Origin: Sternotherus odoratus
Lineage: Eukaryota; Chordata; Testudines; Kinosternidae
DNA: 64,000 bases
Assembly: GCA_032164245.1 (NCBI GenBank)
Contig: JAVMKO010000010.1
Coordinates: 24,874,189-24,938,188, forward strand
Reading direction: 5' to 3'
Positions 1 to 12,007 of the stretch are shown here, piece after piece; the first letter of the stretch is position 1, and each line of letters begins with the position of its first letter. Below the pieces are notes generated by a model that was not told the origin of the DNA, did no database searches, and worked only from the letters and a program-made list of their open reading frames with translations. A program made the translations under genes and the position numbers.

Positions 1-3000
1 GAACAGTGCAAAATGATACTATGGTACATATCACAGTACTTAACCATGCAGATTAACTGTAATAACCATGCTGGTGTGAATGTTTGTGCACTGTTGTGAG
101 CACTTTTGTATGTAGACACGTAGTGCGTTACACACTTGCAGCAGGAAACAGTGCTTCCAACACCAAAATGTTCTGATGCAGAAAAGGTGAAATTGGGTTA
201 AATACCAAGGACCACATCCTCAACTGGTGCAAATTGGTGACTTCTGTGGAGCCAACCTGGTTTACACCAGCTCAGAATCTGGCCCCAACTGTTTTGACAA
301 TAATATACAGTTTGCTTTTTGTTTGTCTGTTCTATTTACAAATATTAAATAATAATGGAAGGGGAACCAAAGAATACAAGGGCAGAAAGACTGAACAAAT
401 ATATTTTCTTATCTCACATCTTTGTTAGTTTGTGGTTGGAAAGTCTCATTAGAAGGTGCAAATATTTTAATATCAGTGAATAATTGTTTGTTGACCAATT
501 TCGAATTTTGGGAAAAATGAAATCTGGTAATGAAAACATTGTATATATTACTGTTACCTATAATACCTTGGTAGGATAGTTAAGAGAAATCTGAACAAGA
601 GAAAGCTGAGTAACAACAAAAAGAGAAAAACAAAATTCACAATTTTTGGTGTTTAAGCCTATACACCTTAACAGAAAAATAACAGAGTAGTGAATTATTT
701 TTTTTCTCTTATGATGGGAGTGCTGAAGGTTGTGCTGGTGTGTGGAGACTGGAATAACTGACTTTTTGCTCAGCTCACCCATGGCTTTTCTCTGGTTGTC
801 CTCATGTAGTTTATTTAGTACTTTAGGGCCTTTTTTCATATTGGTACAGTAGCAGCAACATCCATGACATTGAGACAGTTTTATTTTTATGTCAAGGGCA
901 ATTAAAAAAAAATTGGTCCATTTGCAGAAAATTCAAAGCCAGAATACCTGTGCCAAAAGCAGCAATAACAGCACTATATGATCAGAAAAAAATAGAATTG
1001 ATTGTGTTATGTGTGAAGTACAGGACAGAGAATTGCTTGTTTGCTACAAAAATCCTCAACTGGTTGTTTGCTTTGAGCAGGATTTTTAAACATCTTACAC
1101 ATGTGTTACAAGAGGATGAAAAACCTCTTGACAACTGATTGCAGAAAACAGATGTTGAATATCCCCTGTATGCTCAGTGTAATCAAAAATATCCAGTCAA
1201 GGCTCCATAAAGAACACCTACTGTTCTTTGTTTTCTATCAGGTATTCTTTAAGGAAACCAAAGAGAAACCATTGACTTAAAAGAAAGTAGAAAAAACCTT
1301 GTGCATTTGTTTAATTTGGAGATTTTTTAAAAACTTTTTTAAAACATTTTTTTATTCACTTGGGGAAAATTTTTCAAAAGCTGCTGGTGATATTCACTAC
1401 CTACCTTGAGATACCCCAAATAGTCTCAAATAAAGCACCCAAAAATTGAGGAACCCACAATCACTACCTACTTTTGAAAACATTGGTCTTAATTTTGTTA
1501 GGATCTCAGCTTTGTTTAATGATTTTTCATATGTGAGATGGGATTTTTTTATCTTATTTTAATGATACTTAGGCAGAACCTGGAAAGCATTTTTGCTGCC
1601 TCTTCTCTTTCTTTTCTTCTTTAAGAATACAATGGCTGAAAGACCCGGACTTGCAAAGGCTTAATAATGTGAATAATTCTGATTTATGCAAATAATCCCA
1701 TTTGCTGTTTCCATGAGTAAAAGGTTCACAGAATCAGACCATAGCTTAGTAATGTCTTCAGACTGATCTGAACAATTTCAAGTAGTAAAATTTAGTTTTT
1801 TGACAATGGCCCATGTTAATGTGCTAGATTTTTATGGCTCAGTGGTGAGAGGGGTTCCCATTAATGTCAGCAGGGCAAAATCATGGCCAGAGGTAACTGA
1901 TGTTGCAAGGCACCTTACAGCATCAAGCTCATATTGTCTTGCAAAATTTCTCTGTTATGTATATGCATAATAGTTCTGTTATGCTAAGTTTCCAAGAGTT
2001 TTTTGAAGGCCAGTGCTGAATGGTACTTTCATTATTTTATTTCTTACTTATGAATTTTATTATTACTATTTATGCAGCATAATCAGCATATACTGTATTT
2101 TTTAAATAATTACTGTGCCAGAACAAGATTCTGTTGTCAAATTGTTTGTATTCTCTATGTTCTTTATATCTCTTACAATGCTATATTAAATTTTTGAGTT
2201 AAGCAATTATGGTATTCTGTGTATTGTATACTATTAGCTAAACTCTTTGAAACAAATACAGCAATTACTGAACTCATTGAGTCAGAATATATCTCCTGCA
2301 AACCAAGAACACATACAGAAGTCCAGATGTGAAATTACCATGCCAAACTTTCTGAGCTTGTGCCTGCCTAAAATGTTAGCGGTTGTATTGGTCTACAGGG
2401 AATACATCCTGCCTGTGATACACAATGCCACTATACCTATCTACTTGCTTTACACATATATTAAAAAGTGAGGTCACCCTTAGCACCGTTCAACAGTCTA
2501 GATGTGTAACTATACCCCTGCATAATTAAAAATCTCTCTTTATTCTAGCTATCTGTATCATGGCAAACATAAATGCAGTCTGCATTACATAAATTGTGAG
2601 GTTTGTAAATACTGCCCACCACAGAAGAGGAGAAATTTTTGTCCTGAAGACCTATGTGTTGTCATACCAACATAATAAAATCAGTAATTAAAAATTTACA
2701 CTTACTTTTGTTTAGAAGGATTTCAATCCCTTTCAACAGAGGATACTGAAGTTATTTACAGTGTATGTAGAGATCTCTTCACCCATCATAGAAATGTAGC
2801 TACTCATGGAGTGGAATGTGGCAGCCATTCTCATTTGAAATACTATAAAATAGGAATGTTATTTTTTAGGACAAGAAGTAAAAATACTTTATCCAGGTGA
2901 CATTTAGGAGGCCAGAATGTAATTGTTCCCCAAATTGGGACTTATCTAGATTACAGTGGAATCAATAGTCCTTCACTTACAAAATGTGGTCAGGGTTTCA

Positions 3001-3734
3001 TTTTTTTATTATTATTTTTTGTCTCCATCGAAAGAAAAGACTCAGATTCTACTCTCAGTTACAGTGGTTTAAATATGGAGTAATTCCAATAAGTAGTGCA
3101 CTGGTAGTGTAATCTAGCCCTATACCTCCAAGAGCATAAAACATCTCATCACTATGTTCGGGTATTAGCTCAGCACTAACTCTGAGGAAAGAACGACAAG
3201 TTAGGACTTGACGCTGCAGCTTACCCCATTCTTATGGATCCTTATGCCAGGTGGAGTCCTGAATATGTCCCTACAGAGCTCTCTGAAGGACTTGGGCCTT
3301 AATCACCACCATCACTTCTTGTACTATGACCACTGTAGCTCACTTTAGGATGACTTTCTGCCCCCAAATATGGGTGTAACTCAAGCCCTTTGTATGTTAT
3401 TGTGACTAGGTATGCGTATGTTAGAACACAGAGGTGGGTAATCATAGTGTAATCACTTGGGAATCAGTCCAGTAGTCTATACACAGGCAAAATGCCATGG
3501 AAGTTTTTCCTATGTTGGGACTGCAGAAACACACCTTATGTAATAATATTATTAGAGACACTATCAGGTTTAAAAGTATACATTAAAAAGCTAATTCCCT
3601 TACGTGTATCATTAAAAACTGAAAGTTGTAAAAGTCTTGCTTTTCACCTTTTTATACTTTTGTATTTCACTCATCATGACTCCAGATGTTGGACACTGAG
3701 GAAGAAACAGGAGCAGATCTTGAACAGAGTATAG
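1..3734. other. AT-rich non-coding DNA, no gene seen
   Basis: No open frame here has coding character. One old interspersed-repeat fragment, with blocks such as AAGCACCCAAAAATTGAGG followed by TTTTGAAAACATTGGTC, is suggested near 1380-1495 and resembles the segment at 18350-18530. The rest is simple AT-rich sequence. Confidence 0.5.
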
Positions 3735-4013
3735 ATGAAAATGTTAAAATGGATGCTTGAAGTTACAAGGGTGGACCATGTTTGGAACATACTAATTACA
3801 GAGAAGCTGAGTGAAATCAGGCTTAGCTGGTTTGGGCATGTAAAAAGAAGATCAAAGACAATATAGGGAACAGGGTGTTAAATTTAGAAGTGATGGGTGA
3901 GAGGGTTGGAAGACCCAAAACTAGATGGATGACTGTCATACAAAAGGACTGCTTCAAGACAAACTGGAACAGAGAAGAAAGACTCACAGAGCCAGCTCCA
4001 TATAGATGGGAAT
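3735..4013 (+). pseudogene. LINE reverse transcriptase C-terminal relic
   Basis: Frame from 3735 reads MKMLKWMLEVTRVDHVWN and then EIRLSWFGHVKRRS. After an in-frame stop and a frame change, the sequence from about 3888 reads GERVGRPKTRWMTVIQKD and then FKTNWNREERL. The order RLxWxGHVxRR followed by GRPKxRWxD is the typical C-terminal end of many non-LTR reverse transcriptases. The frameshift and stops make it a dead fragment. The LINE clade cannot be set from this piece alone. Confidence 0.7.
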
Positions 4014-4729
4014 AAGGTTAGAAGAATAAGATGACTCATTATGGACAATGAAACAAGAATAGTCTGTTTCACTTTTCTTTGTAGTCCGTTTGCAGTCAGT
4101 TTCACTTACTGATTCTATTGTACTAGCACAAGGCTGAACTGTTAACTCTGTTGTAACTATTTTCATTGAAGTTTAAAACAAATTCCATTTAACATTAGGT
4201 TTTGTAAGATTTTAAACAAACAAATATAAAACCTACGTACGATGGCTAAACTCTCAGATAGGGCCCCTTTGAAAAGTAGATACCTTCCAGTCTTATAAGA
4301 CAAGACCTGTGTATTTTCATTATTAGGAAAAAGTTTGATTATAAAGAGGGAAATTATCATGTGGATGAACGCAATGAATCTTTAAAATAGTAGACAGTCT
4401 TTTAATGAGAGTCCCTAACACATTTGTCTTTTTTCTGTTATATTACTTTATTGTGTGCTTGCTCCTAATTATAGTAAATCCTATTACATTAATTTTCATT
4501 GTAGTATTAATCTGATTAAAGAGTACAGTATAACAGTCATATGTATTGTAATGAGAGCTGCTTCCTTTTTGCATGTTTGTAATGAGTGTGCAAATACAGA
4601 CTTAGACATACGTTTCAAACAGCCTACAACTAGAATTCTGAAGCATTTCAATATATTCATGTAACATCCAGCTAGCTTCTAGGCTTTGCAGGATCATGGA
4701 TGTGGAAACACTTCCATTAGGATTCAATC

Positions 4730-4880
4730 AAAGACATTAATGGAGCTAAATACGCCCCTGAGTCTGCCAACAGTGAACCACATGTGTAATGTTACTTGTA
4801 TGAGTGATCCAACTGACTCCAATAGAAATAGTCACAGTGCATGTGCTTAAGTGTTGGCAGGATCAGGGCACTAATTCTGT
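4730..4880. repeat. Degenerate old palindromic interspersed repeat
   Basis: The segment contains TGACTCCAATAG, GTGCATGTGCTTAAGTG and GGATCAGGGC blocks. These match a motif set also seen near 16680-16745, 17020-17165, 20700-20800 and 31200-31310, where AAGCACATGCTTAACTTTAA-type blocks appear in both orientations. It is probably an ancient palindromic repeat of amniotes; the family name is not assigned. Confidence 0.4.
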
Positions 4881-5462
4881 ACCCTCTGATTTTCACCTAA
4901 TTATCTTAATTTGTGCCACAAATATGACCAAATTACACCAAAATAAGTATGAAATGTAATAGGAAATATTGAGGAGCAGTACCCCAGGACACTCTGTCTT
5001 ACATGTGTCCCACTCTAGGAAAGGGGACAGCTGCCTCATCAGTTGCTTCTCATTTTCAAACAATCTACAATGATGCTATAGCATTTGCCATATCTGCTGT
5101 ACTTTTGCTAGTAAACAGACTGTTCAACAAGTTTTCCAGCTAAGATCAAACTTGTATAATGATCAGAATATGTTATTTTTCAACACTGAACATGATCTGG
5201 AATAAGTGCCTCAGCTATTGATGAGCAAACTTCAAAAGATCCCCTGATGACTTCTTTCATTAAAGTTCTTTTTGTGTTCAGAGATCTTTCCCTGGGTCTT
5301 GGCTTACAATAGTCTATATTTTCTCCTCAGAACCTACTTCTATCTCTCTTTAGAGGCCCATAACAACCCTCTGTGTCCATGATCCTGCTTTCTGCCTTTA
5401 ATATTATGTGATCAGAGGCTTCTTCCTCAGGCATGCCACCTGTATCAAAGCAAGGTAGTAGG

Positions 5463-5885
5463 CATAGGCACTGACTCTGTGGGTGCTCCAGGGCTGGAGC
5501 ACCCACGGGGAAAAATGGTGGGTGCTGAGCACCCACGGGCAGTCCTCTCTATCAGCTCCCTCGCCCCCAGCACCTCCCACCCACCGGTAGGCCCTGCGGA
5601 TCAGCGCCACCGCCCACTGCAATCAGCTGTTTCACGGCATGCAGGAGGCTGGGAGGCAGGGGGGAGAAACGAGGATGCGGCATGCTTAGGGGAGAGGGCA
5701 GACCTGGGCAGGAGTTTGGGCAGGAGTGGAGCGGGGGCAGGAAGAAGCGGGGCTGGGGTGGAGCGGGGGGGGGGGGGAGAAGTGGGTATGGGTGGGGCCT
5801 GGGGAAAGGGGTGGAGTGGGGGCAGGACCTGGGGCAGAGCCAGGGGTCGAGCACCCTCCAGCACTTTGGAAAGTCAGCACCTGTG
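5463..5885. mobile_element. Non-autonomous hAT-like element, 423 bp
   Basis: The ends are CATAGGCACTGACT and AGTCAGCACCTGTG, imperfect inverted repeats. They are flanked by near-identical 8-bp direct repeats, GTAGTAGG at 5455-5462 and GTAGTAAG at 5886-5893, as expected for hAT insertion. Just inside the left end are short palindromes around GGGTGCTCC and GGAGCACCC. The core is a purine-rich, CpG-containing stretch with poly-G. Open frames on both strands across the core are compositional and not genes. Confidence 0.72.
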
Positions 5886-5893
5886 GTAGTAAG

Positions 5894-7605
5894 GTCTACC
5901 CAGACTTTAACTCAGAGTCGTGTACTTTGGCAGTTTTGACAATATGCAACTAAGGAATTTATTTACTGTAATTGGATCTTTGTGTTACTGCAGTTGTGAT
6001 GAGTTTCTGATGATAGTGTGTTTTTTAAGCTCTTTTATGTTAAGTTATATTACTTACAGTTATTTTTTGTAGCTTATCACATTGAAATTGTATTCTTGGT
6101 GATTTATTCCTTCCAGTAGTTTTCTACATGATTAAACTGTATCAGAGAGCGCTAATAGACCTCATGCATATGCTTATTTTTTTCTGCATTAAGCTTATTT
6201 AATCCTTCAATAGAGTCATGTTTGTCAGGAAAAATATATTACGTGAATAATTTTGACTTAAAGTGCTTTTTCTTTTTTAATGTAAAATTCACCACTGTCC
6301 CCAAATTAGGGAAACTGAGGAGCATAGGAACAGCTGTAGCATAGGTCCATCTCACACTGTATCTTAACTTCAGCCACAGCCTATATTTTATTATAGTAGT
6401 ATAAATGTACTTCACACAGGATGGGACTTTGGCAGGTGAGCCTGAGCCCTCTCACTCCACTGGGCTCCAGCCCAGGCCCTGTGAAGGATATCAAAGGTCT
6501 GCCAGGGGTGCATTAGGCTACCTTTCCTGAACTACTTCCTACCACCCACTATTGTCCAAAGTTCACCATCTGTGATGAGGAGATATGCAGGGGATCATCT
6601 CACCACTTGGCACCTCCTTGTGGCTGTGCATGGTGTGGTAGCTCCCGCTCTCTCTCAGGGCAGCAGCTTCCTCCTCCTGCAGGGAGGAGGCAGGGCCATA
6701 GCTCCAGCAATCCTTGGAGTTAGCATGCAGGAAGGAATATATATATATACAGTGATGTATTAAAAGGTATGTCCACTTTGTGTGCTAGGTAACATCTGGA
6801 GTTATTCTTGCCTTCCAGAATATCTCCTTAGGGAACCCATTTTGAAAAAGGAAATATTATGAGAAGAGGGACTTCTTGTTAAGAAGGAAGACTTATTAGG
6901 AAATTCAACCAATAGTGGAGCACAGTTATTTAATGACAAGTTTTAATGACATGCTGTATCATGTTAGACTCTGGAATGCTAAAATGTCACTTTACCTATT
7001 GAAGTGTATAATATGAATTGTTCATGTCATATTAAATGCTGCAGTAGTTAGAATATCCCCAATGTGTATTCTGAAAACTCTTTGCTAATGCTTGACATAA
7101 AAGCCTTATGAGGAAAAAAAAAGTATACGAAGGATATGGGACCTGTTGGCCAGAGGGTTGTGGATGATACTCTATGTCCCACTGATGAACGTGTGCTACT
7201 CAGAGTTTATTCTGTACTGTGTGTGCTGTGCCCATTCCTTTGTTTAAGTTATAAGTTCTGTGGCCTTGCCTGGGCTGGGAAAATTGGGACCAACAGCACA
7301 GTTCCAGTGGTGGAAGCTGCAGTATAGGCACAATTTGGAAAATATTTTCCACATCAAACTGAATTACGATTTTCAGTAGATTTGCATATGGGTAGATTTT
7401 TTATATTAGCTAGTTCTCTTTTGAGAGAGCTATAGTAGGTTCAGGTCAGTGTTCCACACACCCATTAGTTTTTTAATAGCTTCTGCTTTAGGAAGAATCA
7501 GGCTTTGTGTATATCACATCACTGTGATTTCTGATTTGAGAGTCTTCAAGGGTTAGGGCAGGAGAGAAACATGTTTTTGACTTAGAATGAAAAATCCCAC
7601 CTTAT
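5894..7605. other. Non-coding stretch without supported gene
   Basis: Only short simple repeats, such as TATATATATA near 6741, and a moderately GC-rich patch at 6420-6720 that I could not assign to a family are visible. No splice-flanked open frame was found. Confidence 0.4.
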
Positions 7606-7745
7606 TTTTATATTTATTATTATTATGCATTAATACGATAATAGTAAGGGTGCTGTTACGCATTTGTGGGCCCATTTTGCTAGGTCTTGTACAAATACAT
7701 ATTAAGACATAGCCTCTGCCTCAAATTATTTACCTTCTAACTAGA
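7605..7745 (+). repeat. MIR/CORE-SINE-like fragment
   Basis: The order TTTATTATTATTATGC, then GGCCCATTTTGCTAGG, TTGTACAAATACAT and TCTGCCTCAAATTATTTACC follows the tail common to sauropsid MIR-type repeats (gap, CATTGTGCTAGG, CTGTACAAAC, CCCTGCCC, AGCTTACAA). It is old and diverged. Confidence 0.5.
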
Positions 7746-7982
7746 TTGATCTTTTTATTGCATCTGAATATATAAAAAATAAAGGTGAAAGCATAATTGA
7801 AGAGAATATTATAATGTATGTAAACACAAACACTAGAAATAGATCCACAGATTCATGTCTATCCTCTTGCACAGGCTCATAAAGTGAATTTTTAATCTCA
7901 AATGTAACTCTGTTAAAATGTCATTGTAGAGCTCCGTGTTTATCCTAGCAATAATTTCATATCAAGATATAACTAGTTTATA

Positions 7983-8004
7983 ATTATATATATATATATA
8001 TATA
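7983..8004. repeat. TA dinucleotide microsatellite
   Basis: An uninterrupted TA run of about eleven units lies just before the 5S-derived SINE. Confidence 0.85.
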
Positions 8005-8017
8005 TTTTGTTTGTTTT

Positions 8018-8206
8018 TCCTAGCGTTATTCCCACACTGTGGCAGGGTCCGCTTAGACTGGGCACAACCAGTGATACGACTAGGGTATACTCCAACCGAT
8101 GCGTTGTTCCATCTGTCGTTGGAGGCATTTTATACCTACTGCCAGGTGCTAAGGTCTCCCATCCAAGTACTAGCCAGCCCTGCTTAGCTTCTGAGATCAG
8201 ATGGGA
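8018..8206 (-). repeat. 5S-rRNA-derived SINE-like sequence
   Basis: On the minus strand the segment starts with ATCTGATCTCAGAAGCTAAG, then CAGGG and GTACTTGGATGGGAGACC. These correspond to the internal control region of vertebrate 5S rRNA, including box C. After this 64-base 5S-like part the sequence departs from 5S and continues through a non-5S body of about 125 bases ending near CGCTAGG. That head-body layout is what a 5S-derived SINE (SINE3 type) shows. The first part of 5S rRNA is missing, so it is not an intact 5S gene. It may be the start of a longer element whose 5' end was lost at the adjoining GA/TG microsatellite. Confidence 0.7.
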
Positions 8207-8258
8207 GGGAGAGAGAGAGAGAGAGGGGGGTGTGTGTGTGTGTGTGTGTGAGAGAGAT
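8203..8258. repeat. Compound GA / TG microsatellite
   Basis: A run of GA units passes into G-rich sequence, then a TG run and a short GA run. Its position at the truncated head of the 5S-like SINE suggests the repeat replaced or expanded from that end. Confidence 0.85.
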
Positions 8259-8671
8259 ATATTCAACCTGGAATTTCAAAATGAAGCCAAAACGCTTTGT
8301 GTAGCTCCATCAGTAATAAGGACTGGGTTAACCAGCATTGCACAGGTGTAAATGATTGTCTTAATGGACTTACACAACTGTAAGTAAGGGCAAAACCGAG
8401 CATGGTAATTGTAATTTAGCTAAAAATACTGTTGATGATAGGTCAGAAGAATATTCAATTTCTTCTCTCACAGAGGTTCTGGGGCTAAAGTGAGTAAAAC
8501 CAAAACAGGGTCATTTTAAGTCATAAAAGTAAACAGAGACCACTCTGCATGTGCACAGACAGCTGGTTAATTGAACAAAAAAATTGCATTTTTTCAGTCA
8601 CTTTTCTGATCTTAACCACATTTCCTGGTTCTCTTAAGTTCTGTTCTTTAGGTGGCAGTCATACACATACC

Positions 8672-8794
8672 TAGCATGACCAGACAGCAAATGTGAAAGA
8701 TCAGGACAGGGGATGGCGAGTAATAGGAGCCTGTATTAGAAAAAGATCCAAAAGTCAGGACTGACCCATAAAATCGTGATATCTGGTCAGCCTA
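8672..8794. mobile_element. Short inverted-repeat MITE, copy 1 of 3
   Basis: The ends TAGCATGACCAGACAGC and ATCTGGTCAGCCTA are inverted repeats of each other. The body, with GATCAGGACAGG, AATAGGAGCCT and CATAAAATCGTGATATC, matches copies at 28093 and 34827. It is the most diverged of the three. Confidence 0.72.
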
Positions 8795-9325
8795 TATGTA
8801 CACAGTAGGCAGTACATTAGCAGCATTAGTCTCAAAGTCAAAACCTAGGAAGTACATGAATTATAGTTAAGTAGAAAGTTGTAGTCTCCATCTGTACTTT
8901 CTCCTGGCCGGAGTCTAATTTATTGTTCATTTTTTAAAAATTCAATCATTCCCAATTTTTTAAATGTTGGATCTTTTAGAAGGAGAACAAGAACCCAGGA
9001 ACTGTGTCTTGAGAGCTATAGAGGAGCAGGCCAATGTGAGGGAGACTGAGCCAGTGCTTGAATTTTCAAACCCTTCTGTTTATGATACTGTGGAATCCCA
9101 GGATGTTTCCATTAATCCCAGATTTCCTGACTTGGAGAACAAAACTGTTATGTCCCAGTCACTGTTGTGACCATAACAATATGGTTATTATAATAACATT
9201 TTAATTAACATCTGTTATTCTTGTGAGTGTAATGCTGGCATTTCTTATTTCCTGATGTATGGAATAGGGCTTGGTAGAATATAGTCTATTTTGATTTTGA
9301 GGCACATATGCATATAATGCATATA

Positions 9326-10430
9326 ATAACCAATAATAATTTCTTAAACCTGTTTTGTGCCTTTAACCCCAAAAGTTCACTAATATTTACACATGGCACT
9401 TCATAGGTGACTATTAAACAAAGACATTCTAAAGACATACATGGTATAAAGTGATAAACAATATACCATCATACTAGGCTTTCTATGTACTTACAGAACC
9501 ACTGAGGTGCAAACATCTTGGGTGGAGGCTGGCATTTAGCTGACAGACTGATCAATAGCAGTGTGCGTTTTTTGGCTGCATATACCAGAGCAAAACATGC
9601 CCAAGGATCTTTAATGTCCACATAAAACAGGGAAGATCTAAAACAATATAATGAGCCCTACAACAGCAAAAAGGAGACAAAGTAATTTGGGCCTTAGCAC
9701 AAAAGATGCCACAGATATGCTTAATCGTGAATATAGGAAATAGCATTCCATGCTCACATGGCCTCAATAGAGAAAGATTTACCACCAGTGCTCTCAAGAT
9801 TACGAGATAGTCCAAAATCAAAATTCTACCCATCTCAATGGCCAGAATAGGCTAGTGGACTGGCCCTATATTATTTAGGGGTGTGTACATTTTGTAGAAA
9901 CAACAAGGAGTCTGGTGGCACCTTAAAGACTAACAGATTTAGTTGGACATAAGCTTTCGCGAGTAAAAACCCCACTTCTTCAGATGCAACTACTGTATTG
10001 TAGAGTGCAGGTATCCCCAACCACATTAATGATGAAGTAACAAATCCGTACCAAGATATTACAGATGTGTGAATTGTATGACCTGTGGTATTTACCATGA
10101 TGAGTTAAATAAGAGTTAAGTCTGAGTTAAGAGCTTTCAGACTCATTAAGAGAGAAAAAATTACTTTAAAATATTTTCACTTGCAAGACTCAAAGATTGG
10201 AAATTTCCTTTTCCAGGCTAAATGCCAGCCTCCACCAGAGATGTTTGCACCTCAGTGGTTCTGTAAGTACATAGGAAGCCTAATATGATGGTATATTGTT
10301 TATTACTTTATATCATGTATGTCTTTAGAATGTCTTTGTTTAATAGTCACCTATGAAGTGCCATGTGTAAATATTAGTGAACTTTTGGGGTAAAAGGCAC
10401 AAAACAGGTTTAAGAAATTATTATTGATTA
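9326..10430. repeat. 1.1-kb inverted repeat with 214-bp arms
   Basis: The left arm (9326-9540) and right arm (10217-10430) are inverted copies that I estimate by eye at about 95 percent identity. Both include blocks such as CACATGGCACTTCATAGGTG, ATAAACAATATACCATCAT and CACTGAGGTGCAAACATC. The 676-bp spacer contains an unassigned segment and, at 9890-10000, a Penelope-like tail fragment. The outer 30-40 bases show weaker symmetry. It may be a long-TIR DNA transposon, a foldback element or a local inverted duplication. No flanking target duplication could be fixed. Confidence 0.85.
9890..10000 (-). mobile_element. Penelope-like element 3' tail fragment
   Basis: On the minus strand this reads through CATCTGAAGAAGTGGGG, a TTTTTACTCGCGAAAGCTTA stretch, TTAGTCTTTAAGGTGCCACC and AGACTCCTTGTTG. 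The same block closes the Penelope-like copy at 19020-19945, where GIY-YIG coding sequence lies upstream, which gives the assignment. Confidence 0.7.
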
Positions 10431-10713
10431 TATTTTGAATATAAGATGCAACATATAATTGTTTTTAGCTATTTGTGTTAAGGTGACCAGAGAATTGACA
10501 TCTAGGAATGAACATATCACATTTATGGGTTTGATTTAATGGCCATCTGTTTCAAATCTATCATTTCTCTGGATGTGAGAGAATGAGGAATCATGTGTAT
10601 GTTCTTTCTGCTGTTGATTCATTAAGCTTTGCATAGGAATTCTGAATTCTGTGGTGCACAGGTGAATGTGGGGGCAGGTGCATCCTCGGTAACCCTGTTT
10701 CTAGGGTGTGTGT

Positions 10714-10734
10714 GGTGTGTGTGTGTGTGTGTGT
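10714..10734. repeat. GT microsatellite
   Basis: A run of GT units preceded by an interrupted GTGTGTGTGG stretch. Confidence 0.8.
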
Positions 10735-11206
10735 TTTCAGAAGGAGGTTTTGATGTAAGGTGCTACTGCTGGGAAGCTCCCCAGCCCCTATGCCGGAGCA
10801 GAGTGGGCATCGCTTCTAAGCAGCAGCCACTTTGTGTTTGATGCGGTGTTTGGCTCCACTGCTTGCTTCCAGCTAAATCACAAGTGATGGTGGTAGCGGC
10901 TGGGGGTGGGGATTAAAATAGCATGGGGCTATTCTAGGCGCTAATGAGATTAGAGCGATGAGGACAGAGACCCAGAGGGAAGAGGGCAGTGCCGGGCTCG
11001 GAGCATGGCAGCGGCAAAGCGGCTCTGGGTAACTGAACTGGCTGTGATACGACATAATGCTGCTCTGGACGGAGGGAGGGGCAGACCCCCGCTGCCGGAG
11101 ACGGGCGCGGAGAGGGAGAATCCAGGGGCCTAGTGATGGTGGGCGGGAAAGAAAGACCCGCACAGGAACCCCCTCGGAGGGGGGGGGGAGTGGAGCCGAG
11201 AGAGGC

Positions 11207-11520
11207 CCCCAGATGCCAGAGAGATGGGGGAGGGATCAGAGAGAGGCCCCGAGATGCCCAAAGGGATGGGGCGTGTTAGAAAAAGCCCCCCCAGGTTCCC
11301 AGAGAGATAGGGGAGGGGTCAGAGAGAGGCCCCCAGGTGCCCAGAGGGATGGGGGGAGGGGTCAGAGAGAGGCCCCCAGGTGCCCAGAGGGATGGGGGGG
11401 GGTCAGAGAGAGGCCCCCAGGTGCCCAGAGGGATGGGGGGGTCAGAGAGAGGCCCCCAGGTGCCCAGAGGGATGGGGGGGGGGTCAGAGAGAGGCCCCCA
11501 GGTGCTCAAGGGATGGGGAG
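11207..11520. repeat. G-rich minisatellite upstream of exon 1, about 40-43 bp period
   Basis: About seven copies of a unit with GTCAGAGAGAGGCCCCC, AGGTGCCCAGAGGGATGGGG and a variable G-run lie in tandem. Copy length varies mainly in the poly-G tract. Open frames of 60-175 codons here repeat with the array and are not genes. Lying inside the CpG-rich block, it is part of the promoter or 5' region of the gene. Confidence 0.85.
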
Positions 11521-11729
11521 GGGTCAGAATGTCCCCGGGAGGGAAATGCCCAGGGTACCCGGTGAGGGGAGATACCCCAGGTAAGTGGGCTAAGTGATGG
11601 AGAAAGGGCTTGATCCCAGGGAGAGGGGGAGCGCGGCAGGAGGTTGGGGAGGAGAAGCGCGAGAGCTGGAGGGCAGAGAGGAGAGGCGCGGCAGCAAAGG
11701 GAGGCGACAAGTGTGAGCTGTGGGGGGAG

Positions 11730-11895
11730 GCAGAGACAGAGGGAGCGCGGCAGGAGGCGGCGGAGGAGGAGAGCGTCAGCTGGGACAGAGATAGCGGGAG
11801 CGCGGCAGGAGGAGGAGGAGGAGAGCGTGAGCTGGGGGGGCAGAGACAGAGGGAGCGCGGCAGGAGGAGGAGGAGGAGGGGAAGAAGCGCGACGC
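11730..11895. repeat. Purine-rich repeats with GGAGGAGGAGG and GGAGCGCGGCAGGAGG units
   Basis: Units such as GGGAGCGCGGCAGGAGG, often with GAGAGCGTGAGCTG between them, recur four times along the stretch. Trinucleotide GGA runs sit inside the units. Confidence 0.7.
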
Positions 11896-12007
11896 AGGGA
11901 CGGCAGATGCCTGGAAATAAAAATTTGATGATTGCATGCAGCGGCTGGAGAGACTCTGTCGGTGGCGGCGGCGGGGACGAGGCAGGGACAGGGGGGGCGA
12001 CGGCAAA

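Noticed and set aside
8143..8206. Possible functional 5S rRNA gene
   Set aside because: Only the internal part of 5S is present; the first third is missing and the sequence departs from 5S after box C.
8964..9170. 68-codon + strand open frame preceded by a TTTTAG acceptor-like site
   Set aside because: No matching phase or donor to link it with the other exons, no recognised motif, and its length is possible by chance.
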